Shown here piece after piece: positions 41,649-50,304 of a DNA stretch of 64,000 nucleotides. The DNA is taken from positions 86,811 to 150,810 of the forward strand of contig NZ_JAAKEN010000006.1 in NCBI RefSeq assembly GCF_011039175.1, written 5' to 3'. The translations under genes and the position numbers were made by a program. This stretch comes from Slackia sp. ZJ119 (GTDB lineage Bacteria > Actinomycetota > Coriobacteriia > Coriobacteriales > Eggerthellaceae). The notes beneath the pieces were generated by a model, which saw nothing but the letters and a program-made list of their open reading frames with translations, did no database searches and was not told the DNA's origin. Each line of letters begins with the position of its first letter. Positions within the stretch are counted from its first letter, which is position 1.

Positions 41649-44312
41649 CTAATACGGCTCGTCGAGGTCGGCGTGGGCGTGAGCGTCGGCATCGAGGTCG
41701 TAAAAGCGCTGTTCAGCGAAGCGATCGAGAGCAACCAGCGCTATCATGCCGGCATTGTCGCCGCACGCCGAGAGCGGCGGCATGATCAGCCGCACGCCCA
41801 GACGCCCGCAAAGCTTCTCGTACGCCTCCCGCAGCACGGGGTTCGCCGCCACGCCGCCGCCCAGGCAGAACGTGCGGGCGCCCGTTTGCCGCAGCGCCGT
41901 TTCCGCCTTCTTCACCTGCACGTCCACGACCGCCTGCTGAAAGCTCGCGCAGATGTCGGGCACGTTCAGCTCGCGGCCCGCCGCGCGTTCGTTGTTGATG
42001 TGCGTCACGACCGCCGTCTTCAAACCGGAAAGCGAAAACCGCAGGTCACCGGAGTGCATCATCGCACGCGGGAAGGGGATGGCGCGCGCGTCGCCCCGGG
42101 ACGCCTCGCGCGAGATCGCCGGGCCGCCGGGATACCCCAGCCCGAGCGCCTTGGCGACCTTGTCGAACGCCTCGCCAACCGCATCGTCGATGGTGGCGCC
42201 CAGCGTTTCGTAGTCGCCCCAGTCTTTCATGTGCACCAGCAGCGTGTTGCCGCCGGACACGAGCGACACCACCGCCGGCGGCGCGAAGTCCGGCGCCCCG
42301 ATCTTGTTGGCGTACAGATGGCCTTCCAGATGGTGCACGCCGATGAACGGCTTGTCCGCCGCCCACGCCGCGCCTTTTGCAAACGCGACGCCCACCACAA
42401 GCGCCCCCACAAGCCCCGGCGCATACGTGACGGCGACGGCGTCAAGATCGTGCCAGGTCAAATGCGGAATCGAAAGCGCCTGCGCCGCGCGGTCGAAGCA
42501 CTCGTCGCACACGCCGCAGACAGCCTCGATGTGCTTGCGGCTGGCGATTTCGGGGACGACGCCGCCGAAACGCGCGTGGAAGTCGATCTGGGACGCCACC
42601 ACGTCGGCCGCCAGCTCGCCCGACCCGTCGACAATGGCGGCGGCCGTCTCGTCGCAGGACGACTCGATGGCCAAAATGAGCGGGCGATGGGACGCAAGGT
42701 CGGAGCCAGCAACGCCGCTTTCGCTTGAAAGCTGCTGGTCGTGCGGCAAAACCTGCGTCGCTCGGGCCCCATTCACGTCAAGCGCCATGCCCGCCACGTC
42801 GCGGCTGGCAACGGGAAGCGGGCCTTCCATGATGAGCGCATCCTCGCCATCGGAGTAATAGCGCGGCCGGGTGCCGAGAGCGTGCATCCCCAGCGACTCG
42901 TAGAAGGTGCGGGCGCCGACGTTGCCCGCCCGCACTTCGAGCGAGCAGGTGTTCGCGCCCAGGTCGCGGCCGTCGGCAGCGACGCGCGAAAGCAGCTCGC
43001 GGGCAATGCCGCGGCGGCGAAAGGCCGCATCGACGCCCACTTTGAGGATCTGCACCTGTCCATCGACGACCCACCCGCCGGCGTATCCCACCAGCCGCTC
43101 GCGACCGGCGGATGCGCCCGCCGGGGCAGGGGCCGCGGCCGAGTCGGGGGCGCTTGGGGTCGAAGCCCCGGCCGAGGTCGAAGTCCCGTCCGAGACAGAA
43201 GCCGAACCCGGAGCCGCGGCCGCGCCGGACGCTTCCGCCCCAGCCTCAGCGCGGCCGCCGTCTGCTTCCGCATACGCCGCCCACCAGGTGCGGTCGGGAC
43301 GGGGCAGCTCGTCGGCCACCAAGGCCTCGTTCCAGGCATCCGACCCCATGACCTGCGCTTCCAGCGCCGCAACGTCCGCCGCATGCGCTGCGTCGAGCGG
43401 CTTGTACGTCAGCCCTGCAGCGTCGGCCCGAGCGTTCAGAATGGCCGTGTCGTTCATCGTCGTGCGCCGGTCGCGCCGCAAACCCGCCGCCTCTTCGGCC
43501 GCCGCCACGTCCTGCACGCCGGTGACCAGGTTTTTCGGGTCGTTTTTCGCCAGACGCACCCGCTCGTTTTCCTCTGCGTCGGAAAGCCGCGTGTACACCG
43601 GCAGCGCGAACGCTGGGTTGTGCCGCGCCGCGTCGAAGGGGTCCGCGTCGCCCGCCTGCCACAGCGCCTGCACAGCCAACAGCAAGCCGCGCCCCGTCGG
43701 CGTCCAAAGCGCCTGGTCAAGCGCCTGCCCGCACGGGGCAAACAGGTCGGCGTACTTGCACAGCCCGTCCCCTGCCAGCATCGTCTCGGGCCGCGGCCCT
43801 TCCTCGCCGCTCAGCTCTGCGGCCGCTGCCTGGGCTTTCACCACGCGGTCGGCTTCCAGGCGCTGCGGCCCGGCTTCGCCCACCGCATAGCGCACGGGAT
43901 ACACCTCCTTGCGCATGGCGTCGGCCACCACGGCCAGCGGCCCGCGCTCGCCCGCATCCCACACGCCCCACGCCACGGCGTCAAGGCTCGACACGCCGAC
44001 AAGCCCCACGCCCAGCGCCGACGCGACGCCTTTCGCGGTGGCCATGGCGATGCGCACGCCCGTGAACGACCCCGGCCCGCGCCCCACGGCCACGCACGCG
44101 ATGGATTCGCGCGGTATGCCCAGGTCGCGCAGCGTTTTGTCGATGGCAGGCAGCAGCGTGGTGTTCGACGCCCGCCTCGCCGCAACCTCGACCGACGCCG
44201 CCGTCTCGATCGTGCGGTCGCTTTGCCGCAGCACGCCCACGCCGATGGCGACGACCTCGTTGGCCGTGTCGAAAGCAAGCACGTAAGCAGGCGTTGACAT
44301 GGGAAAACTCAT
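41649..44312 (-). CDS. tsaD: TsaB-RimI-TsaD fusion (tRNA t6A threonylcarbamoyltransferase and GNAT)
   Basis: An 887-residue three-domain protein. Residues 1 to about 275 are TsaB (YVLAFDTANEVVAIGVGV, GRGPGSFTGVRIAMATAKG). About 290-510 are a RimI-type GNAT acetyltransferase (ILKVGVDAAFRRRGIARELL, FYESLGMHALGTRPRYYSDG), interrupted by a low-complexity insert of about 55 Ala/Ser/Gly residues. About 535-887 are TsaD (AIESSCDETAAAIVD, metal ligands in HHLEGHLYAN, VSGGNTLL, GEAFDKVAKALGLGYPGGP, CGDNAGMIA). TsaB and TsaD with TsaE make N6-threonylcarbamoyl-adenosine at position 37 of ANN-decoding tRNAs; RimI acetylates ribosomal protein S18, also encoded here. Start taken at ATG 44312; ATG 44300 is equally possible. 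tsaE lies just upstream. Confidence 0.93.
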   Translation of the reverse strand: MSFPMSTPAYVLAFDTANEVVAIGVGVLRQSDRTIETAASVEVAARRASNTTLLPAIDKTLRDLGIPRESIACVAVGRGPGSFTGVRIAMATAKGVASALGVGLVGVSSLDAVAWGVWDAGERGPLAVVADAMRKEVYPVRYAVGEAGPQRLEADRVVKAQAAAAELSGEEGPRPETMLAGDGLCKYADLFAPCGQALDQALWTPTGRGLLLAVQALWQAGDADPFDAARHNPAFALPVYTRLSDAEENERVRLAKNDPKNLVTGVQDVAAAEEAAGLRRDRRTTMNDTAILNARADAAGLTYKPLDAAHAADVAALEAQVMGSDAWNEALVADELPRPDRTWWAAYAEADGGRAEAGAEASGAAAAPGSASVSDGTSTSAGASTPSAPDSAAAPAPAGASAGRERLVGYAGGWVVDGQVQILKVGVDAAFRRRGIARELLSRVAADGRDLGANTCSLEVRAGNVGARTFYESLGMHALGTRPRYYSDGEDALIMEGPLPVASRDVAGMALDVNGARATQVLPHDQQLSSESGVAGSDLASHRPLILAIESSCDETAAAIVDGSGELAADVVASQIDFHARFGGVVPEIASRKHIEAVCGVCDECFDRAAQALSIPHLTWHDLDAVAVTYAPGLVGALVVGVAFAKGAAWAADKPFIGVHHLEGHLYANKIGAPDFAPPAVVSLVSGGNTLLVHMKDWGDYETLGATIDDAVGEAFDKVAKALGLGYPGGPAISREASRGDARAIPFPRAMMHSGDLRFSLSGLKTAVVTHINNERAAGRELNVPDICASFQQAVVDVQVKKAETALRQTGARTFCLGGGVAANPVLREAYEKLCGRLGVRLIMPPLSACGDNAGMIALVALDRFAEQRFYDLDADAHAHADLDEPY

Positions 44313-44461
44313 ACAAACTCGATTCTTTTGCAAACTCGTGAACGGTTACAGCTTAAACAGGCGAACGAAGTGCGGCGCAACCTCGCAACCTTTGAAGCGT
44401 GCCGCATTTCGCAGAAGAAGCGCTGGTCGATGCCATCTTGCCCCATCATTGCAAAGTTGAC

Positions 44462-44482
44462 GGAATTAATCAGCGATTTCCG
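44462..44482. repeat. Degenerate copy of the IS-end repeat
   Basis: The stretch GGAATTAATCAGCG..TTTCC between tsaE and the TsaB fusion is the IS end seen at 19174 with a one-base insertion, in reverse orientation. A 10-base direct repeat GAACGGTTAC (44340 and 44482) lies around the same gap. Confidence 0.5.
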
Positions 44483-44487
44483 AACGG

Positions 44488-45015
44488 TTACGGCAGTGCG
44501 GCCAAGTCGCCAGCATGACCCGACAGACGGTCGCCCCACGCACGCGCAAGGATTTCGCCGCGCTCGCCGATGCCGCGCACATCCAGCACACGCGAGGCGT
44601 CCGGGGAGACCGAAATGGCAACTTCCAAGCGCTCGTCAGGCATTTCGTCGGGAAACTTCTCGCTCCATTCGACAAGCGTCGCGCCGTCGCCTTCAAGCGT
44701 CTCGAAAAAGCCGACGTCTTCCAGCTCGGACGCGTCGTCCAGGCGATACAAGTCGAAATGGTACAGCGGCAGCCGGCCGTCGCAGTATTCCAGCAGAATG
44801 TTGAACGTGGGGCTCGTCACCGGCGCACCAACGCCAAGACCCGCCGCAACCCCCTGCGTGAACTGGGTTTTTCCCGCGCCGAGATCGCCTGAGAACGTCA
44901 CGACGTCGCCAGCGCACAGCAAGGGAGCCAACGCCGCCGCCGCGTCTTTCGTTGTTTGGACGTCGCGCACAACCAGCCGCCAGCCGCCCTGTTCAGAATG
45001 TTCCAAAATATCCAT
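44488..45015 (-). CDS. tsaE: tRNA t6A biosynthesis ATPase TsaE
   Basis: A 175-residue P-loop ATPase. Walker A is GDLGAGKTQFTQG, followed by the family motifs VTSPTFNILLEY and LYHFDLYRL, and WSEKFPDEMP near the end. TsaE drives turnover of the TsaBD complex. The ATG at 45015 is used; a GTG at 45036 would add seven residues, and neither has a clear ribosome site. The N-terminal 20 residues (DILEHSEQGGW) precede the standard domain. It is 175 bases upstream of the TsaB-RimI-TsaD fusion on the same strand, so all t6A transferase parts except TsaC are together. Confidence 0.93.
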   Translation of the reverse strand: MDILEHSEQGGWRLVVRDVQTTKDAAAALAPLLCAGDVVTFSGDLGAGKTQFTQGVAAGLGVGAPVTSPTFNILLEYCDGRLPLYHFDLYRLDDASELEDVGFFETLEGDGATLVEWSEKFPDEMPDERLEVAISVSPDASRVLDVRGIGERGEILARAWGDRLSGHAGDLAALP

Positions 45016-45045
45016 GTCGGCATTGTACACCAGCACACGAATCGT

Positions 45046-45309
45046 CTATCGGTAGACGCGTCCCCGATGTCCGACATCAACCACCAAAACGACAAGCTCA
45101 TTGTCGCGGATGTCGCACAAAACCCGGTAATCTCCCACTCGGTAGCGCCACAAGCCCGTCAAGGGACCCGTAAGCGCTTTGCCCCGAGCCCGCGGATCAT
45201 CCAGCAGGGCCAACTCATCCATAACGTCGAATATCCTTGCAGCCACAGCCTTGTCCAGCTTCTTGAGGTTTTTGACCGCACGCGGAAGATATTCGACCTT
45301 ATAGGCCAC
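45046..45309 (-). CDS. RelE/ParE-type toxin
   Basis: An 87-residue toxin of the RelE/ParE superfamily: YKVEYLPRAVKNLKKLDKAVAARI at the start, LTGPLTGLWRYRVGDYRVLCDI in the core, and VLVVDVGHRGRVYR at the end. The GLWRYRVGDYRVL strand and the closing His-Arg-x-x-x-Tyr fit the RelE mRNA-interferase fold. It overlaps the antitoxin gene by 11 bases and ends 30 bases before tsaE. Confidence 0.9.
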   Translation of the reverse strand: MAYKVEYLPRAVKNLKKLDKAVAARIFDVMDELALLDDPRARGKALTGPLTGLWRYRVGDYRVLCDIRDNELVVLVVDVGHRGRVYR

Positions 45310-45526
45310 AAGCCCTCCTTGCTTCGTCGGAAGAGAGCGGCTTCAAACGGCCGGCACGATATTCTTCCAGGTCATGAAGGACTCCATACACTTCTTCAAG
45401 TTCGTCGATAGAATCCTCAAGTGCCTTGTTGATATAAAAAGAACGAGGCCTGCCCGTTTTTTTGGCCAAAACCGTATACCGGTCTTGAATGTCCTGAGGT
45501 GGCCGTACCGTCATAGTTGTCGCCAT
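45299..45526 (-). CDS. RelB/RHH-type antitoxin
   Basis: A 75-residue antitoxin. AAAGGA lies 7 bases before the second of two tandem ATGs. The N-terminus MTVRPPQDIQDRYTVLAKKTGRPRS with INKALEDSIDELEE is a ribbon-helix-helix DNA-binding domain; the C-terminal part (DLEEYRAGRLKPLSSDEA) would bind the toxin. As in other relBE loci it should repress its own promoter with the toxin as co-repressor. Confidence 0.88.
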   Translation of the reverse strand: MATTMTVRPPQDIQDRYTVLAKKTGRPRSFYINKALEDSIDELEEVYGVLHDLEEYRAGRLKPLSSDEARRACGL

Positions 45527-45695
45527 CATCGTGTCCTTTGTCCCATTGCCAACCAGAGCGTGCATTCTGTGTTCAATGTGTTCTTGCAAACACAGAAGAG
45601 GATACCACAGAATCGAACGCATTCATACAGGCCGGCTAGACCGCCGCAAGACTTCACAGCCTGCACGAACAACACAGCAGCAACACCCGCATAAT

Positions 45696-45746
45696 CTGTA
45701 ACAGATTCTTACAGTTTTTCGTAAAATCTGTAAGAATCTGTTACAG
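45696..45746. promoter_or_regulatory. 19-base perfect inverted repeat upstream of ATPase copy 2
   Basis: CTGTAACAGATTCTTACAG (45696-45714) and its exact reverse complement (45728-45746) are separated by a 13-base AT-rich spacer. Each arm contains the short palindrome CTGTNACAG. The block ends 60 bases before the ATPase start and lies between it and the divergent antitoxin gene. It could be an operator for either gene; as RNA it would be a very stable hairpin. Confidence 0.65.
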
Positions 45747-45806
45747 TATAGGCAAGCCACCAAAAGAATGCAGCGTTTTTGCAACACTATCCAAGAAGGG
45801 CGACAC

Positions 45807-47174
45807 ATGGCAACCAATTCCGCGATCCGCTTGCTTCTGGAAGACTTCCATCGTTCCGTGCTGCCGACGATCGCTCGCGAACTCGTCCCCCGAGATCTGT
45901 CGCTCGGCAGCATTCCCCGGCCAAAAATCGGAAGCACGGCCAAGGTCATCGTAGGCATGCGACGATCAGGCAAAACGTTTCGGCTGTACCAAGAAATACT
46001 GCGTCTTCTGGACAACGGCGTGGTGCCCGAAAACATCTGCTACCTCAATTTCGACGACGACCGTCTCAGGCCATACAGCGACGCGAGCATTTCCCAAGCC
46101 ATTGAGATCTTCTACGAGCTGCACCCCCAGTCGCGATCAGACGGCGCATACCTATTTTTCGACGAGATCCAGGAAGTTCCGAATTGGGGCATCGTTGCGC
46201 GGCGCATTCTCGACACAGAAAAAGTGGCTCTGTACGTCACCGGATCGTCTTCAAAGCTCCTCTCTGAAGACGTGGCAACCGAATTCCGCGGCCGCTCGGT
46301 CGCCTACGAACTGCTGCCTTACAGCTTTCGAGAATTCCTTCGCGCCCATGGTTTGGAACCCTCCGAGCGCGACCTTTATGACAAGGAGCGCATCTCTGCC
46401 GTAAAGAACGCCTTCGGCCGGTATCTGAAATGCGGCGGCTTTCCAGCCGTGCAAGACATGGACGACTTGGAACGAGCCCAAGCGCTGCAAGGATACGCCC
46501 AGCTCACCGTAGCACGAGACATCGTTGAGCGAAACGGTTTCAGCAACGCCGCTTATGCACGGAACCTCGCCCGCGCAGCCATCACGTCAAGCGCACGCGA
46601 CGTTTCCATCAGCCGGCTCGACAACAAAGGCCGCTCAGGCGGCTATTCCCCTGGTCGGGCCAAAATCGTCGAAATGCTCGACGCCTTTGAAGACGCCCAT
46701 CTCGTATACCAGGCATACGACTTTTCTTATTCGGCGCAGAAGGTTCGCCTTGGCGGCATGAAGCTGTATGCAGCCGACCCCGGCCTGTATTGGGCAAGCA
46801 TCCCCGCCGCCGACGAGGGGCATACGTTTTCGCTTGAAACCTCCGTTTATCTGGAGCTTCGCCGCCGAAGGACGGCAGGCAGGCTTGGAGACATTGCAAT
46901 GCTCAAGCTGGCTTCTGGTCGAGAAGTCGACTTCGTCGAAGGGGACGCCTCTATAGAGTCGGCTGCACGGCTTGTGCAGGTAAGCTGGTCAACGGAAAAC
47001 GAAAAAACCCGAGAGCGCGAGATCAGAGCACTGCGGGAGGCACTTGAACGATTCCCTTCTGCCCAGGCAACGATTGTTGCGGTCGATGAAGAAAGCACCG
47101 TTGCAACGCCGGAAGGAAACATCGCCATTATGCCCGCTTGGAAATGGTTCCTAGAAACCCCAGACAACAGCTAA
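45807..47174 (+). CDS. AAA ATPase, DUF4143 type (copy 2)
   Basis: A 455-residue ATP-binding protein related in layout to the genes at 11943 and 50305. The ATG at 45807 follows GAAGGG by six bases. Walker A is GMRRSGKT, Walker B is AYLFFDEIQEVPNW, then YVTGSSSKLLSEDVA and the LPYSFREFLRAHG helix typical of the family. The C-terminal domain has REVDFVEGDAS, but where ExK is expected I read LVQVSWS, so the nuclease motif is degenerate. No companion gene. The function of such ATPases is unresolved. Confidence 0.85.
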   Translation: MATNSAIRLLLEDFHRSVLPTIARELVPRDLSLGSIPRPKIGSTAKVIVGMRRSGKTFRLYQEILRLLDNGVVPENICYLNFDDDRLRPYSDASISQAIEIFYELHPQSRSDGAYLFFDEIQEVPNWGIVARRILDTEKVALYVTGSSSKLLSEDVATEFRGRSVAYELLPYSFREFLRAHGLEPSERDLYDKERISAVKNAFGRYLKCGGFPAVQDMDDLERAQALQGYAQLTVARDIVERNGFSNAAYARNLARAAITSSARDVSISRLDNKGRSGGYSPGRAKIVEMLDAFEDAHLVYQAYDFSYSAQKVRLGGMKLYAADPGLYWASIPAADEGHTFSLETSVYLELRRRRTAGRLGDIAMLKLASGREVDFVEGDASIESAARLVQVSWSTENEKTREREIRALREALERFPSAQATIVAVDEESTVATPEGNIAIMPAWKWFLETPDNS

Positions 47175-47325
47175 GGCAAGGAGCATGGAAGAATGCGGCC
47201 GAACGCGCTCGCGCGGCCGGGCGGCTCCGGTCGTTTTGCCGTTTTCGGCATTCAGAGGACGTGCAGCGCACCGCCAAGCCGGGTGCGGGGCGGATTCGGC
47301 TTGGCGGGACGCTTCGAACCTTCGG

Positions 47326-48594
47326 CTAGTCGTTCGCGTTCTCCTGCGGCCAGTAGTCCTTCGCGAAATCCGGGTTTTCCATCGTAGCCACGAACACGAG
47401 CGCGTCCGTTTCGCGGGCGATGCGCATTTCCTCGTCGGTGGTGACCACGCAGATCTTGATGGGCGAGTCGTCGATCGACACGATGCGGTTGATGCCAATA
47501 TCGCCGATGATCTGGTTTTTCTCCTTGTCCAGGATCATGCCCATGTGCGCCAGGCCCGCAAAGATGCGCTCGCGCAGCTCGGCAGAGTTCTCGCCGATGC
47601 CCGCCGTCATCACCACGGCGTCGGTGCGCGTCATCACCGCGTAGTACGACCCGATCTTCTTCTGGATGCGGTAAATGTACATCTCAACCGCCAGTTGAGC
47701 GTTCTCGTCGCCATCGCCGGCCGCCTGCAGGATGTCGCGCATGTCGCTCGAAAAGCCCGCGATGCCCAGCATGCCCGATTCCTTGTTGAGGATGCGGTCC
47801 ATCTCGTCGTAGTCCACGTTGTCGCGGCGCATGATGTAGGACACGATGGCCGGGTCGATGGTGCCCGAGCGCGTGCCCATCATGACGCCTGCCAGCGGCG
47901 TGAAGCCCATGGACGTGTCGATGGACTTGCCGTGGTTGACGGCGGTGATGGATGCGCCGTTGCCCAGGTGGCACGTGATAAGCCCCAGGTCAGAAAGCGG
48001 ACGATCGAGCAGGTTCGCCGCCTGCTGCGCCGCATAGCGATGCGACGTGCCATGGGCGCCGTAGCGGCGGATGTGGTAGTCCTTGTAATAGCGCATGGGA
48101 ATGGGGTACATGTACGCCTTGGGCGGCATGGTGGCATGAAACGCCGTGTCGAAAACGGCCACCTGCGGCGTGCGCGGCAGCATTTCGTGCATCATCAGGA
48201 TGCACTCGTCCGCCGCGGGGTTGTGCAGCGGGGCCAGCTCTTCGCACTTCTTGAGGTCGCCGATGTTGTTCTGGTTAATGATGACCGACGAACTAAAGTA
48301 TTCGCCGCCTGCGACGATGCGGTTGCCGATGGCTTCGATGTCCTTCAGGCTCTTGATGGGAGAGTCGGGTTCGGACACCAAAATGTTCAGCAGCTTCGCC
48401 AAGCACTGCGCAACGGTGAGGTTGTTCATGGCGAAGCGCTGCTTGGAGAAGTCGGGCGAGAACGACACCGACATGGTGGCCTCTTCGGTGCCGACGCGCT
48501 CAGCCAGGCTCTTCATGAGGCAGATCTTGCCGTCGGTTTCGATGAGCTGGCATTTGAGCGACGAACTTCCGGCATTGACGACAAGAACGAGCAT
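47326..48594 (-). CDS. ackA: Acetate kinase
   Basis: A 422-residue acetate kinase, making ATP and acetate from acetyl phosphate at the end of fermentation. The ATG at 48594 is preferred (AAAGGTG six bases upstream); a GTG three codons before is possible. Motifs: VLVVNAGSSSLKCQL at the start, VFDTAFHATMPPKAYMYPIP, YGAHGTSHRYAAQQA, HLGNGASITAVNHGKSIDT and MTAGIGENSAELRERI, all family signatures. Phosphotransacetylase is not adjacent in the window. Confidence 0.96.
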   Translation of the reverse strand: MLVLVVNAGSSSLKCQLIETDGKICLMKSLAERVGTEEATMSVSFSPDFSKQRFAMNNLTVAQCLAKLLNILVSEPDSPIKSLKDIEAIGNRIVAGGEYFSSSVIINQNNIGDLKKCEELAPLHNPAADECILMMHEMLPRTPQVAVFDTAFHATMPPKAYMYPIPMRYYKDYHIRRYGAHGTSHRYAAQQAANLLDRPLSDLGLITCHLGNGASITAVNHGKSIDTSMGFTPLAGVMMGTRSGTIDPAIVSYIMRRDNVDYDEMDRILNKESGMLGIAGFSSDMRDILQAAGDGDENAQLAVEMYIYRIQKKIGSYYAVMTRTDAVVMTAGIGENSAELRERIFAGLAHMGMILDKEKNQIIGDIGINRIVSIDDSPIKICVVTTDEEMRIARETDALVFVATMENPDFAKDYWPQENAND

Positions 48595-48745
48595 AACGGT
48601 CACCTTTCAAACAGTATGAACAAGGTTTACAATTCAGTAAGGATACCACGGCCCGCGAAGCGGCTTTTTGGGCCGAAAGCGTTGTATCCCGATTGGCGCA
48701 AACGAAGTCGCCACAGGCGTCGCCTTGGGCAGACGGCGCGGGCAG

Positions 48746-50152
48746 CTATTTCCCCGCTCCGAAGACGAGATCGCGCTCGTCGCCGGTCAGGGCGGCGCGG
48801 GCCTGGTCGCGCAGGTTGTTCACGCCGATGAAGAACTGCCTCATCATGACCACCATCAGGTAGCGGCCTTTTGCGGTGAGCGTCAGCTCTTCGTCGTTGT
48901 TGGTCGCAAACGCCCCGACCGAGGCCATGAACGCCATCTCTGCGGGAAGCCCGCGTTCCACTGTGCAGCCGAAATCGCGCTTGAACTGCTGTTTGTCCAA
49001 CCGCAACCCGAACAGCTGCATCATGAAGCGGTACCGCATGCGCTGCTTCTTCGAAAACGTGGTCTTGCCCATGATCGACATGGACCCCCGCTCGATGGCC
49101 GCATTGTAGTCGACGACCGAGAACGTGTTCACGTACAGGCTGCTGCCGAGATACGTGATGCCGCCGCTGCCGATGGCCGGGTATTCCTCGTAATCGACCA
49201 CGTATTCGTCGATCATGCCGCGGTCCTCCGCCTCGACGGTGGGAGCGGCGCCGTCGGGCGACACCGCGGCGGGAACGGACGCCGGATGCACGTCGCGGCG
49301 GTTGAACGTCCATGCGCTGCCGTGCTCGAACAGGCCTACCTCGCCTTGAGCGCCCGGCGTCTTGGGCGCCACGCCCGGCAGCTCGCCCGTCAGCAGCTCG
49401 CAGATGATCTCGTAGAACTTCTGTTCCCGTACGTAGTCCACTTTCCCAACCGTTTGCGCCAGCGACCGCTCGACGCTCGGCGAGGCCATCAGCGGGTAGA
49501 ACGTCGTTTGGCTCGCGTTCGACTCGATGACCTTCTCGATGTCGCGGATGAGAATATCTTCCGTCTGAGCTGGGAAATTGAAGATCATGTCGGCGTTCAT
49601 CGACACGAAGTACGGGCTGGCGTCCTGGATGCGGGCCAAGATTTCCTCGCCGCTGCCGTACTTTTCGTAGCGGTCCATCTGCTTGAGCAGCCCGTCGTCG
49701 AACGACTGCACGCCCACCGACAGGCGCTGCACGCGCCCCTGCAGCTTGTCCAGGTAGCTTGGGATCAGGTGGTTCGGGTTCGTCTCGCTCGACACTTCCC
49801 GAATGGAAAACGTTTCGCGGGCCAAATCGATCGTGTCGCACAGCTCGTCAAGCAAGATGGTCGGCGTGCCGCCGCCAATATAGACGCTGTCGAAGTCGTA
49901 GCCCAGATCCTTCAACATGAGCATTTCTTTGCGCATGTTGGCGAAATACGGACGGGCGCGGTCTTCCGCGAAAGGGAAGCGGTTGAACGAGCAATACGGG
50001 CACAACCGCTCGCAGAACGGTACGTGCATGTACAGCATGTAGCGCTGACCTGGGACGGGAGCCGGCACGCGCGTTTCGGTGGTCGGATCGAGCTTCAAGT
50101 ACTGGTTCGTGCATTCGCGGACGATGCTCGACAGCAAACGTTCAGACAACAT
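48746..50152 (-). CDS. HemW/coproporphyrinogen III oxidase-like radical SAM protein
   Basis: A 468-residue radical SAM protein starting at ATG 50152 with AAGGAG eight bases upstream. The iron-sulfur motif is Cys47-x3-Cys51-x2-Cys54 (FCERLCPYCSFN), followed by YIGGGTPTILLDEL, SSETNPNHL, RLSVGVQSFDDGLL and NADMIFNFP. It lacks the fourth Cys of HemN, which points to the HemW/ChuW side of the family (heme chaperone or heme-modifying methyltransferase) more than to true coproporphyrinogen oxidase. A C-terminal extension of about 120 residues differs from classical HemW, so the substrate is open. Confidence 0.85.
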   Translation of the reverse strand: MLSERLLSSIVRECTNQYLKLDPTTETRVPAPVPGQRYMLYMHVPFCERLCPYCSFNRFPFAEDRARPYFANMRKEMLMLKDLGYDFDSVYIGGGTPTILLDELCDTIDLARETFSIREVSSETNPNHLIPSYLDKLQGRVQRLSVGVQSFDDGLLKQMDRYEKYGSGEEILARIQDASPYFVSMNADMIFNFPAQTEDILIRDIEKVIESNASQTTFYPLMASPSVERSLAQTVGKVDYVREQKFYEIICELLTGELPGVAPKTPGAQGEVGLFEHGSAWTFNRRDVHPASVPAAVSPDGAAPTVEAEDRGMIDEYVVDYEEYPAIGSGGITYLGSSLYVNTFSVVDYNAAIERGSMSIMGKTTFSKKQRMRYRFMMQLFGLRLDKQQFKRDFGCTVERGLPAEMAFMASVGAFATNNDEELTLTAKGRYLMVVMMRQFFIGVNNLRDQARAALTGDERDLVFGAGK

Positions 50153-50304
50153 GGGCGCGGCTCCTTCGGCAGGCAGCGGAAAACAAGCGTTCCAACCAGC
50201 ATACGCCAACAATCCGCCCCCGCCGCCCGGATTTCGCGGGACGGCCGATTCCCACCAGAGTAAATCACCTGCATCAGCCGTTCGCGCAAGACCGCTCGAA
50301 ATCG

